64,000 nt of DNA from Solirubrobacteraceae bacterium (GTDB lineage: Bacteria; Actinomycetota; Thermoleophilia; Solirubrobacterales; Solirubrobacteraceae). A program made the translations under genes and the position numbers. The notes beneath the pieces were generated by a model. That model worked only from the letters and a program-made list of their open reading frames with translations, ran no database searches and was not told the origin of the DNA. Below, one piece after another: positions 39,367 through 46,358 of this stretch. Location of the stretch: contig JADGPL010000011.1 of NCBI GenBank assembly GCA_017882455.1, forward strand, positions 1 to 64,000, read 5' to 3'. Every line of letters starts with the position of its first letter. Positions within the stretch are counted from its first letter, which is position 1.

Positions 39367-39501
39367 ATGCCAGACGTAATCCCCATCGCCTCGGGCTTCC
39401 TGACCGGCTCGATCCTCACGCTCGTGCTCCCGCTCGGCGTGTTGATCCTGGTGGCCATCTGGTACGTGATCCTGTGGCGAAACGGCTCAGGCGAACGCTG
39501 A
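39367..39501 (+). CDS. 44-aa single-helix membrane peptide at the end of the oxidase operon
   Basis: A short frame with a very good ribosome site (AGGAG six nt before the ATG), nine nt after ctaG. The peptide begins MPDVIPIASGFLTGS, has one hydrophobic helix (LTLVLPLGVLILVAIWYVILW, about residues 17-37) and ends RNGSGER. Small subunit-IV-like peptides of this kind are common companions of heme-copper oxidases, but I cannot match it to a named family. It ends 10 nt before the end of the convergent sco gene. Confidence 0.78.
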   Translation: MPDVIPIASGFLTGSILTLVLPLGVLILVAIWYVILWRNGSGER

Positions 39502-39511
39502 TCGCCTGAGC

Positions 39512-40198
39512 TCAGCGTGAGGCGAGCTTGGGGACGTCGTGCGCGATCTCGCTCGGTTCGAAGGTCGCGGGGTACACGGTCGTAAGCCTGCCGCTCGCAC
39601 TGATTCCGTAGACGAGCGCCGAGTGCGCCACCAGGTCCGGCTGGCCGACCTCGCGCTTGGAGCCCACGCTCCACGCCGCCCAGGTGCGGGCGAGCTCGCC
39701 GCCCGAGCCGATCAGATACTGCATCCTCCCGGTCATCTCGTGTGCGTGCAGGAACCGCCCCACCGCCGCCGGCGTGTCGCCGTGCGGATCCACAGACACG
39801 GCGATCACCTGGGCCTGGGAGGCCCGCGAGCCGAGCATGTTCAGCCCGACCCTGAGGTTCGAGGCGATCAGCGGGCACACGTCCGGGCAGCTGGCATAGA
39901 GAAAGGTCACGAGCACCGCCCGGCCGCGGTACTGCCTGAGGCTGATCGGCCTGCCCTGGTAGTTGCGCAGGTCGATCGCGGGCGCCTGGCGCGCGGGGAG
40001 GGTGAGCGTCCCCAGCAGGCCGCTGCCCGAGCCCGACTCCTGCGCGCCTCCGGGGAGCACGGGCCTGCTCGAGCCTTTGAACAGCAGGAAGGAGAGCCCT
40101 GCCACGATCACGAGCAGCGCGAGCATCGGAGCCAGCAGTCGCGGCCAGAGCCTGGGAGGCGCCGCGGCGGGAGGGGCAGTCGTGCTCGGCTCGCTCAT
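39512..40198 (-). CDS. SCO1/SenC-type copper chaperone
   Basis: 228 aa, thioredoxin-like fold anchored by one N-terminal helix (about residues 20-40). Copper ligands are Cys104 and Cys108 (ASCPDVCP) and His192 (LVAHSALVYG), the classical SCO set, with VDPHGDTP (about 137-143) also typical. It delivers copper to the CuA site of oxidase subunit II, in line with the convergent oxidase operon. The ATG overlaps the stop of the upstream fic gene (ATGA), an unexpected partner for an oxidase-assembly gene. Confidence 0.95.
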   Translation of the reverse strand: MSEPSTTAPPAAAPPRLWPRLLAPMLALLVIVAGLSFLLFKGSSRPVLPGGAQESGSGSGLLGTLTLPARQAPAIDLRNYQGRPISLRQYRGRAVLVTFLYASCPDVCPLIASNLRVGLNMLGSRASQAQVIAVSVDPHGDTPAAVGRFLHAHEMTGRMQYLIGSGGELARTWAAWSVGSKREVGQPDLVAHSALVYGISASGRLTTVYPATFEPSEIAHDVPKLASR

Positions 40199-41529
40199 AG
40201 CTCTTCCCCCAGCCCTGAGTGTAAAGGGCGGGGCGATTGTGGGGTTTCACTGATCGCTCGCCTGCTAGGCACCGTCCTGGCAGGCGGCGACGTGCACGTG
40301 TCGCTTGCAGGACTGGCCAGCTGGCGCTCGAGGTCAGTGAACGCCTCGATGATCTCCGGTGCCTCGTACGCGCGATTGCGCCGACCGATTGTGATCTGGC
40401 GAAGGATGTCCGCTTGAACGAGACGCTGGATGGCGTCGTTGGCGGGCTTGAACGTGCGGCCGAGCAGAGTTGCCGCGCTCTCGGCCGTGAGCGCTGGGGC
40501 ACCTGGAAGCCGATGAAGCAAGAGGTCTGTTGCAGAGTTGGCACGGACGCGGCCAAGGCGGTCGCGCCATTGCTCCTCCAGGGCAGCGGCGCGCGACTCG
40601 AACGCTGTTGCGTCGGCGACTGAGCGGAAGCAGGCGCCGGCGAAGGTCGCCACCCAAGTATTCACGCCTCTGCTCGCCGCAGAGGAGCTTGGTGACCCTA
40701 GGCAGCGGAACGCCGTGAGCCCGCCGACGTAGTCCCGTGCCAGCGTGGCGAGCACGAGCGACACCGGTGGCAAGACGCGCAGAGCCAGCCCCCGGCGACG
40801 CAACACCAGGTGAATGATCGCGCGGCCCGTGCGACCGTTTCCATCGACGAAGGGGTGGATGGTCTCGAACTGCGCGTGGGCGATTGCGGCCTGTGCAACC
40901 GCGGGCAGGTCATCGGCGTTGCAGAACCCACAGAGGTCATCCATGAGGTCGGACACGGCCTCCGGAGGTGGAGGAACGTAGTCCGCCGAGCATGGGTTGT
41001 AGTCGCTGCCGCCGATCCAGCTCTGGACTTGCCTGAAGCTGCCTCCATGCGATTCGAGACGCGTGCCGGCGAGCAGTCGTCGATGAATCTCCAAGAGCAC
41101 GTCAACCGTGATCTCATCTTTCGATCCGATGCGTTCAACGCCGTAGAGCATTGCGTCGATGTTCCCAAGCACCTCCGTGGCGGTCACGTCAGGCGGTGGC
41201 TCACGCATCCGGCGGACAGCCTCGGCGCGTAGGAGGCGCCGCGCACCGATCTCAAGCCCCTCGATCCGTGAGGACGCCACGGACTCGGCGCGCAGCAGAA
41301 TCCGCGCGAGCGCCTCCGTGTCGACGAGCGCCCTGGCCTCAGCGTTCAACCGGGTGATCGCGGCCTCGGCGTCGGCAACATCGGCGGCCACGTCACCGTC
41401 GAGCACAAATCGACGACCGATGAGTTGATCCGGCATGTAGGCCGTGTAATCGCAGGAGCGACTGTCTCGACGCGACAATCCGGTCCCGCCCATCTCGCTT
41501 CGCCAACGCCGCTTCAAAAGCTTCGACAT
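40195..41529 (-). CDS. Fic-family AMPylase, class II
   Basis: 444 aa. The core motif HPFVDGNGRTGR (residues 225-236) is a full match to the catalytic Fic signature with His225. An inhibitory helix with S-x3-E-G (SSRIEG, 86-91) precedes it, so this is a class II self-inhibited Fic protein with an N-terminal regulatory domain (about 1-120). A C-terminal winged-helix-like part (AESAATLLGRTFKPANDAIQRLVQ, about 355-378) and a 35-residue polar tail follow. Fic enzymes transfer AMP to hydroxyl side chains of target proteins, and the target here is unknown. An AAGGAG site precedes the ATG and lies within a 33-bp inverted repeat. It overlaps sco by 4 nt. Confidence 0.93.
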   Translation of the reverse strand: MSKLLKRRWRSEMGGTGLSRRDSRSCDYTAYMPDQLIGRRFVLDGDVAADVADAEAAITRLNAEARALVDTEALARILLRAESVASSRIEGLEIGARRLLRAEAVRRMREPPPDVTATEVLGNIDAMLYGVERIGSKDEITVDVLLEIHRRLLAGTRLESHGGSFRQVQSWIGGSDYNPCSADYVPPPPEAVSDLMDDLCGFCNADDLPAVAQAAIAHAQFETIHPFVDGNGRTGRAIIHLVLRRRGLALRVLPPVSLVLATLARDYVGGLTAFRCLGSPSSSAASRGVNTWVATFAGACFRSVADATAFESRAAALEEQWRDRLGRVRANSATDLLLHRLPGAPALTAESAATLLGRTFKPANDAIQRLVQADILRQITIGRRNRAYEAPEIIEAFTDLERQLASPASDTCTSPPARTVPSRRAISETPQSPRPLHSGLGEEL

Positions 41530-41537
41530 GAAATCTC

Positions 41538-41570
41538 CTTATTGGCGCTTAATATATAACCTCCAATAAG
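41538..41570 (-). promoter_or_regulatory. Inverted repeat over the fic promoter and ribosome site
   Basis: CTTATTGG and CCAATAAG are perfect 8-bp arms separated by 17 nt of AT-rich sequence with a -10-like TATATT. The proximal arm overlaps the AAGGAG ribosome site (41535-41540). It is a likely operator for autoregulation, or an RNA hairpin masking the start. Confidence 0.6.
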
Positions 41571-41616
41571 AATGCGCGAGCGTCGGAGATTGCTGCCGAG
41601 CGGGCGTGCGGAGCGG

Positions 41617-42399
41617 TCAGCTCATGCTCACATAGCCGGTGGCTTCGCCGGGATTACGCACGTTCGCCGCGACCTTGTTTTCGTAGTTGCCCTCGATCGT
41701 GGCGATCTGCCCATTGGGCAGCACGCCGCGCACGATCCCCACGTGCTCGCTTCCGAACGCGATCAGATCGCCCGGCTTGGGCACCACCCCGGGACCGTTC
41801 GTGACCGTGCGGCCGCTGCTCTGCGCCCACGACCAGATCTCGGAGACCGAGCCGAGACCCTGACCCTGCGCACCGATCGGCACGCCGGCCTGCTGGGCTG
41901 CCCACGAGGCGAAGTACGCACACCACGGCTCACCGGGCATCGCACCGGCCGTCGCCGTGCGGTACTGAGCGATGGCCGGCGATTCGTTGGACCCGGGCGG
42001 CTGCTCGCTCTGGCCGATCTGGCTTTCGGCCACCGCCACGATGCGGCTGCCCACACTCCCGCTCGAGCCGGGCGCGGAGGAGCCGGCCACCCCCTGGAGG
42101 CCCTGGACGCTCTGGAGTCCATAGGCAGCACTGCCACTGCCGGGCAAGGGTGCATAGCTCGAGATGCCCGATTGCCCGGGCGCAGCCGGCAGCGCCACAG
42201 CGGCGGAGGATGCAGCGGTGGGGGTGGTAGAGCTGGCCTGATTGAGCGCAACCGCGAAAGACGGTCCGCTGCCGCCCCCGCCTTCTGCGGGGGCTTCGAC
42301 ACCGCCGGTGAGCGAGCTGCGCGCGCTGAGCAGCGTCGAGGGGTCCGCGACAGCCTGTCTGATCGCGCTGATGCGATCAAGCGTGGATTCGATCGACAT
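41617..42399 (-). CDS. CHAP-domain peptidoglycan hydrolase linked to the flagellum
   Basis: 260 aa. The C-terminal half is a CHAP amidase/endopeptidase: Cys160 in GEPWCAYFASWAAQQAGV, PKPGDLIAFGSEHVGIV with His219, then IEGNYENKVAANV. The N-terminal 115 residues are Ser/Ala/Gly-rich and disordered, with no Sec signal peptide. They contain GPSFAVALNQA (Phe48), a motif shared with FliK and other flagellar export candidates here. A sigma-28-like promoter ends 9 nt before the ATG at 42399, which supports this start. Position beside flagellin and the promoter type suggest a flagellum-specific wall hydrolase (FlgJ-like role). The substrate bond is unproven. Confidence 0.82.
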   Translation of the reverse strand: MSIESTLDRISAIRQAVADPSTLLSARSSLTGGVEAPAEGGGGSGPSFAVALNQASSTTPTAASSAAVALPAAPGQSGISSYAPLPGSGSAAYGLQSVQGLQGVAGSSAPGSSGSVGSRIVAVAESQIGQSEQPPGSNESPAIAQYRTATAGAMPGEPWCAYFASWAAQQAGVPIGAQGQGLGSVSEIWSWAQSSGRTVTNGPGVVPKPGDLIAFGSEHVGIVRGVLPNGQIATIEGNYENKVAANVRNPGEATGYVSMS

Positions 42400-42408
42400 C
42401 GCCCCGGG

Positions 42409-42435
42409 TAATCGGCAGCGACGCACCTACGTTGA
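42409..42435 (-). promoter_or_regulatory. Sigma-28 (FliA)-like promoter of the CHAP gene
   Basis: Boxes TCAACGTA (42428-42435) and GCCGATTA (42409-42416) with an 11-nt spacer, compared with consensus TAAAGTTT-N11-GCCGATAA. The -10 ends 9 nt before the ATG, predicting an almost leaderless transcript. Confidence 0.6.
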
Positions 42436-42596
42436 GAAAGAGAGACGGGCGACCGTCGCCGCCCGCCTCGACCACCGTTCCCTCGATGAAGCGGCGGTAT
42501 ATGGCTTCTGCCGGCCACTTTCATGGCCGTCCGAAGCGTTATGACCCCCTGGCGGCGACCGATCGAAGACCGGCCGGCGATCAGACGGCTTCGCTG

Positions 42597-42627
42597 CAGC
42601 GGTGGCGTCCTCTAAACGCCACCGCTG
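42597..42627 (-). terminator. Terminator hairpin after flagellin
   Basis: CAGCGGTGGCG and CGCCACCGCTG form a perfect 11-bp stem with a 9-nt loop, 12 nt after the flagellin stop. No U-run follows. Confidence 0.8.
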
Positions 42628-42639
42628 AGGAAGATGTGA

Positions 42640-43425
42640 CTACTGCAGGAGCTTCAGAACGGCGTTCGGCAGCTGGTTGGCCTGCGCGAGGATCGACACG
42701 CCGGCCTGCTGGAGAACCTGCTCCTTGGTGAAGTTGGTCATTTCCGCAGCCATGTTGACGTCCTTGATCCCGCTCACCGCGGAGGCGAGATTCTGGCTGT
42801 AGACTTCCAGGTTGGAGATCGTGTACTGAACGCGGTTCTGCACCGAGCCGAATTCACCGGCGGCCGTCGTGACTTTGCTGATGGCTTCGTCGATGCTCTT
42901 GATTTCTTTGAGTTCGGCTTTTTCGGTGGCTTTTTCCAGCGCGAGGGTTTTGACGGCGATCACTTCTTCGTCGTTCGCGCCGACCTGGAAGGAGATCGTG
43001 GCTTCTTCGGAGAGCAGCGCCACTCCGTTGAACTTGGTCGTTTCACCGACGCGCTTGATCTCTTCTTTGAGCTGCGTGGCCTCAGATTCGATCGCTTCCT
43101 TGTCCGTTTCCGAGGTCGTGCCGTTGGCGAACTGCACGGCGAGCTCGCGGATGCGCTGGAGCATCCCGACGACGTCGTTGATCGAGCCCTGAGCCGTCTG
43201 TGCGAGCGAGATGGCGTCCTGGCTGTTCTGCGTCGCCTGGTTGAGGCCGTTGACCTGCGCCTGCAGCCGTTCGCTGATGGCGTAGCCGGCGACGTCGTCG
43301 GCGGCCGAGTTGACGCGCAGGCCCGAGGACAGGCGCTGCATCGAAGATGCCAGCATGTTCTCGGTGTTGTTGAGGTTCCTGCTCGCGTTCAGCGCCGCGA
43401 TGTTGGTGTTCACTGTTAGGGACAT
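42640..43425 (-). CDS. fliC: Flagellin
   Basis: 261-aa filament subunit, close to the minimal size, with D0/D1 helices and only a short central part. It starts MSLTVNTNIAALNASRNLNN, has RLSSGLRVNSAADDVAGYAISERL (about residues 32-55), and ends ILAQANQLPNAVLKLLQ, all textbook flagellin. The central insert (VGANDEEVIAVKTLALEKATEKAELKE) is lysine/glutamate-rich. AAGGAG precedes the ATG by 8 nt, and a clear sigma-28 promoter lies about 70 nt upstream. It is monocistronic, with an 11-bp terminator. Glutamate is nearly all GAA and many lysines are AAA, unlike flhA, flhF or fliM. Confidence 0.98.
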   Translation of the reverse strand: MSLTVNTNIAALNASRNLNNTENMLASSMQRLSSGLRVNSAADDVAGYAISERLQAQVNGLNQATQNSQDAISLAQTAQGSINDVVGMLQRIRELAVQFANGTTSETDKEAIESEATQLKEEIKRVGETTKFNGVALLSEEATISFQVGANDEEVIAVKTLALEKATEKAELKEIKSIDEAISKVTTAAGEFGSVQNRVQYTISNLEVYSQNLASAVSGIKDVNMAAEMTNFTKEQVLQQAGVSILAQANQLPNAVLKLLQ

Positions 43426-43491
43426 GCGTTCATCTCCTTGATGACGTTGTTGTGGTGGGTCCCGAGCCGACTCCGTGTCAACTCACGCCGT

Positions 43492-43518
43492 TTATCGTCA
43501 GCGCACCGGGAAACTTGA
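43492..43518 (-). promoter_or_regulatory. Sigma-28 (FliA) promoter of flagellin
   Basis: Boxes TCAAGTTT (43511-43518) and GACGATAA (43492-43499) are separated by exactly 11 nt, a near-consensus FliA promoter. The leader to the ATG would be about 60 nt. Confidence 0.85.
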
Positions 43519-43589
43519 GGGGAGGCCTCCCCCATATGGACGAGATTCCATGTCGGCCGCCGATCTCCTGCAAGGCGCGGGCGCCCTGC

Positions 43590-43808
43590 TCAGACGCGCA
43601 CGTCGATGTGGCGCGGCCCGTCCTCCCCATCCTCTCGATCCTCCGGCGGCGTCTTAGCGGCCTGCTCCCGGCGCTTACGCTGCTCGTCCTCGTCCTCGTG
43701 CGAGGGGCGGTCGCGCTCGCGCGATATCCGCTGCAGCCGCTGCACCGGCGGCACGCCCGCCCGTGGCAGCGCGGGCGGGCCGGGGGCGATCGGGTGGATC
43801 GGGTCCAT
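43590..43808 (-). CDS. Small charged protein of the flagellar operon
   Basis: 72 aa: MDPIHPIAPGPPALPRAGVPPV, then an Arg/Glu/Asp-rich stretch (RISRERDRPSHEDEDEQRKR) and the ending PRHIDVRV. It is probably disordered with a short conserved C-terminus. It starts 12 nt after the preceding gene on the same strand, with a GGGGA site four nt before the ATG, and its length and position between PilZ/FlhF genes and flagellin argue that it is real. I think comparable small genes sit at this place in related genomes, but this is recall, not a search. The function is unknown. Confidence 0.6.
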   Translation of the reverse strand: MDPIHPIAPGPPALPRAGVPPVQRLQRISRERDRPSHEDEDEQRKRREQAAKTPPEDREDGEDGPRHIDVRV

Positions 43809-43820
43809 CGCGTCCCCGGC

Positions 43821-44348
43821 CTAGCTGCCTGCTCTCGCGCCGGCGCGCCCACGCCCTGACGAGACGAGCGCGTCAGGCTGTCCCTGGGCTCCCTGCGTGG
43901 CCGCGAGCAGCCGCTGCTCGCGGGCCTTTATCTCGATCACCACGAGGCGGCGCCACGCGAACACCGCGCCCGCCCAGGCCGCGACGTAGCAGACGATCCC
44001 CGCGAGCAGGGCGCGTAGTCCTGCATCCACGGGCGTGGCGGTAGGCAGCGACAGGTAGCCCCCGATCAGAAAGCCCCCCAGCCCACCCCAGCTCTTGGCG
44101 CGGGCCACCGCGCGGGCGGCCCGAGGGTGAGCGGCGATGCTCGGCTCGCCGCCGGCCTCCTCGGCGGGTGCGCTGGCCTTCTTGCCCTTCTTGCCCTTGT
44201 CCTTCTTGCCCTTCTCGGACTTCTCGGCCTTGACCTCCGCGGGCGGATCGGCGGGGGCCTCCACCGCGGGAGCTTTCACCGGCGCAGCCGTGGCGAGCTC
44301 GGCGGCGAGCGTGGGGGCGGCGGCGGGTGCCTGCGCTTCAGCTGCCAT
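43821..44348 (-). CDS. Two-helix membrane protein of the flagellar operon
   Basis: 175 aa. The N-terminal 65 residues are Ala/Pro/Lys-rich, with a lysine block (EKSEKGKKDKGKKGKK). Then come two probable membrane segments (GLGGFLIGGYLSLPTATP and ALLAGIVCYVAAWAGAVFAW, about residues 88-130), a basic amphipathic helix (RRLVVIEIKAREQRLL) and a short tail. It overlaps the PilZ gene by 11 nt and is followed by the 72-aa gene. I do not recognise the family. Its place suggests an accessory to FlhF or PilZ motility control. Confidence 0.7.
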   Translation of the reverse strand: MAAEAQAPAAAPTLAAELATAAPVKAPAVEAPADPPAEVKAEKSEKGKKDKGKKGKKASAPAEEAGGEPSIAAHPRAARAVARAKSWGGLGGFLIGGYLSLPTATPVDAGLRALLAGIVCYVAAWAGAVFAWRRLVVIEIKAREQRLLAATQGAQGQPDALVSSGRGRAGARAGS

Positions 44349-45003
44349 CGCGCTCCTCGGTCTGCAGCCCGCGGCGGCGTTCGTTGCGCTGGCACTCGAA
44401 GATGAAACGGACGAGGCGCCGACGGTCGAGATCGCTGATGTCCTGGAAGGCGACCGCGAGGCGTCCCATGCCGTCGATGCGCACCACCTTGCCCCGTCCC
44501 GTTATCGGCAGCACTCCCTGGGTGATCGTGAGCTGGAACTTGACCTCCTCGCCGACCTTCAGGGTGTCGGGGCCCGCGAGCAGGAAACCGCCGCCGCTGA
44601 GATCGACCGTGTAGCTCTGGACCTCCTGGCGATCTCCGCCCGTGTAGACCACCACGGGCCGGGCGGACTGAATGCGAACGTACTCGCGTTCCTGGAGCAC
44701 CTCGATCGAGCGCGGCCCCTCGATGCGCAGCACGTCGGGCTCGCTCGGATCATCGATGACGGCGGTGCCGCACAGGCGCACGCGCCCACGCGGGCCCGCG
44801 TACTCGAGCACCATGCCGTCGAGATCGCTCGCGCCGAACGGCTTGGTAGGCACGAGCACGACGACGAGCAGCGCGTTGGGCTCGCGGGAGATCACGCGCG
44901 CGGGTACCCGCCCGCCGGCAGGAGTGCTGAGGATCACCGTCTCCGCGCGCCCGGGCAGCTGCATGGGCGTCGAGGCCTGGCGCTTGTCCCGTCGCAGTCT
45001 CAT
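44338..45003 (-). CDS. PilZ-domain c-di-GMP-binding protein (YcgR-like)
   Basis: 221 aa. The N-terminal YcgR-like barrel (about residues 10-95) is followed by a PilZ domain with the c-di-GMP pattern R-x3-R (EREYVRIQSARPVVVY, about 102-117) and D-x-S-x2-G (VDLSGGGFLLAG, about 132-143). The end RRLVRFIFECQRNERRR is typical of the family. Such proteins slow or redirect the flagellar motor when c-di-GMP is high. The ATG at 45003 overlaps the flhF stop (ATGA). Confidence 0.88.
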   Translation of the reverse strand: MRLRRDKRQASTPMQLPGRAETVILSTPAGGRVPARVISREPNALLVVVLVPTKPFGASDLDGMVLEYAGPRGRVRLCGTAVIDDPSEPDVLRIEGPRSIEVLQEREYVRIQSARPVVVYTGGDRQEVQSYTVDLSGGGFLLAGPDTLKVGEEVKFQLTITQGVLPITGRGKVVRIDGMGRLAVAFQDISDLDRRRLVRFIFECQRNERRRGLQTEERDGS

Positions 45004-46358
45004 GGCAGCAGTTTCGCGGCCAGGCCCGTCGGATCGATTCGCGTCAGCCGCCATCCGCCGGCGCGCGAGCGGGACCGGTCGAGCATGTACTCGGGGGCGA
45101 GGCCGAACATGCACGCCAGCTCGACCACCACGCCGATCTGATCGGTCTCCTCGGCGTGGGTCACAGCCAGCGCGTTGGCCCCGAGCGGCTTCAGCGCCTC
45201 GAGCAGTTGCGCGGCGGCGGTTGTGCCGAGCGTGGCGGGCAGGGCGATCACGACCCGCTCGGGCTTCAGAGCGCCGAGGAGCCGCGCCAGCTCGCGGATG
45301 CTCGTCCGATCGACCGGCGAGAGGCCCGGCGTGTCAACGACGGCCAGTCCGCCCGCCCTGGCGCTGCGCAGCGCGCGCAGCGCTCGCGGCGCGCTTGCGG
45401 GCGTGGGCTTCATGATCTGCGGGCTGAGGATCAGCTCGAGCTCCCCGCGCTCGGAGGGCCGCAGTAGCGTGGCGCAGCTCGCTGGAAGCGTGGAGCCTGT
45501 GCGGTATGCCCCGAGCAGGGCCGCACACGTGGTCGTCTTGCCCGCGCCCCCGGCGCCGACCAGCACGATCGCCGCGCCCTTGCTCGGCAACGCGGGCGCC
45601 ACCGGGATGCGCTGCACGAGCACGCTGCGAACAGCCTGGGCGAGCCCCAGGCGCGGCGCCAGCGGCAGCGTGTGAGCTGTGGCGGCGTCGATCAGCTCGC
45701 CCGCCAGCTCCTCGCTGATGCCAAGGCGGCGCAGGCTGCGCTCCACGCCCGCGCGGGCGCGCGCGTGTGAGCCCGGTGCGACCGTGCGACGTTCCGGTTG
45801 CAGCGGGGGCGCGGAGGCATGCTCCCGGCGGGCGCTCCCAGGCGGGGGCGGCAGCTGCTCGCGGGGGATCATCTCCTGGAAGTCGACGCCGAAGTCGGCC
45901 GACTCGCGGGGCCGCTGCGATGCGGGGGGACGGGGGACGAACTGCGGACGCTCGGCGCGCGCGAGGGCGGCGAGGTGAGCCGTCACATAGGCGCTGCCGT
46001 GGGCCGGGCGGGGTGGCGGCTCGCGCGTGAAGAAGGGCGGAGGCGGCGCGGCGGGAGGAGGAGGAGGAGGAGGAGGAGGAGGAGCTTGCGACGGCCGAGG
46101 CGCGAGCGCGGACGGGCGCGATGGTGGTGGCGGCGGTGCGGGCGGTACGGCGCTGTGCTCTTCGTCGTAGATGTCGATCCGCGGAGAGCCCGGCATCGCC
46201 TCGAGCTCCACGAACGGATGTTGGAAGAAGCCGAGGATCCCCCCCGTCAGACCCTCGCGGCGGCGCACGATGATCGCCTCGGAGCCCAGCTCGCGCTGGA
46301 TGCGGGGGATCAGCTCGTCGACCGCCCGGCCGCGGTAGGTGCGCGTGGGAGTGCTCAC
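45000..46358 (-). CDS. flhF: FlhF, SRP-type GTPase for flagellar placement
   Basis: 452 aa. The N-terminal B domain (TRTYRGRAVDELIPRIQRELGSEAIIV) is followed by a long proline-rich linker (about residues 75-135, with an uninterrupted run of ten prolines coded by CCT repeats). The NG GTPase core comes next: P-loop LVGAGGAGKTTTCAALL (about 265-281), DTPGLSPVD (about 345) and ALAVTHAEETDQIG, where the usual TKLDE motif is THAEE. FlhF sets the number and position of flagella. GTG start overlapping the flhA stop. Confidence 0.92.
   Translation of the reverse strand: MSTPTRTYRGRAVDELIPRIQRELGSEAIIVRRREGLTGGILGFFQHPFVELEAMPGSPRIDIYDEEHSAVPPAPPPPPSRPSALAPRPSQAPPPPPPPPPPAAPPPPFFTREPPPRPAHGSAYVTAHLAALARAERPQFVPRPPASQRPRESADFGVDFQEMIPREQLPPPPGSARREHASAPPLQPERRTVAPGSHARARAGVERSLRRLGISEELAGELIDAATAHTLPLAPRLGLAQAVRSVLVQRIPVAPALPSKGAAIVLVGAGGAGKTTTCAALLGAYRTGSTLPASCATLLRPSERGELELILSPQIMKPTPASAPRALRALRSARAGGLAVVDTPGLSPVDRTSIRELARLLGALKPERVVIALPATLGTTAAAQLLEALKPLGANALAVTHAEETDQIGVVVELACMFGLAPEYMLDRSRSRAGGWRLTRIDPTGLAAKLLP
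46054..46083. repeat. Ten-copy GGA triplet repeat in flhF
   Basis: A pure (GGA)10 tract on the plus strand, encoding ten consecutive prolines of FlhF. Copy-number slippage would change the linker length without breaking the frame. Confidence 0.9.

Noticed and set aside
44495-44530. A TTATCGGC box (reverse of a sigma-28 -10) inside the PilZ gene.
   Set aside because: No matching -35 at 11 nt and a position within coding sequence; likely chance.
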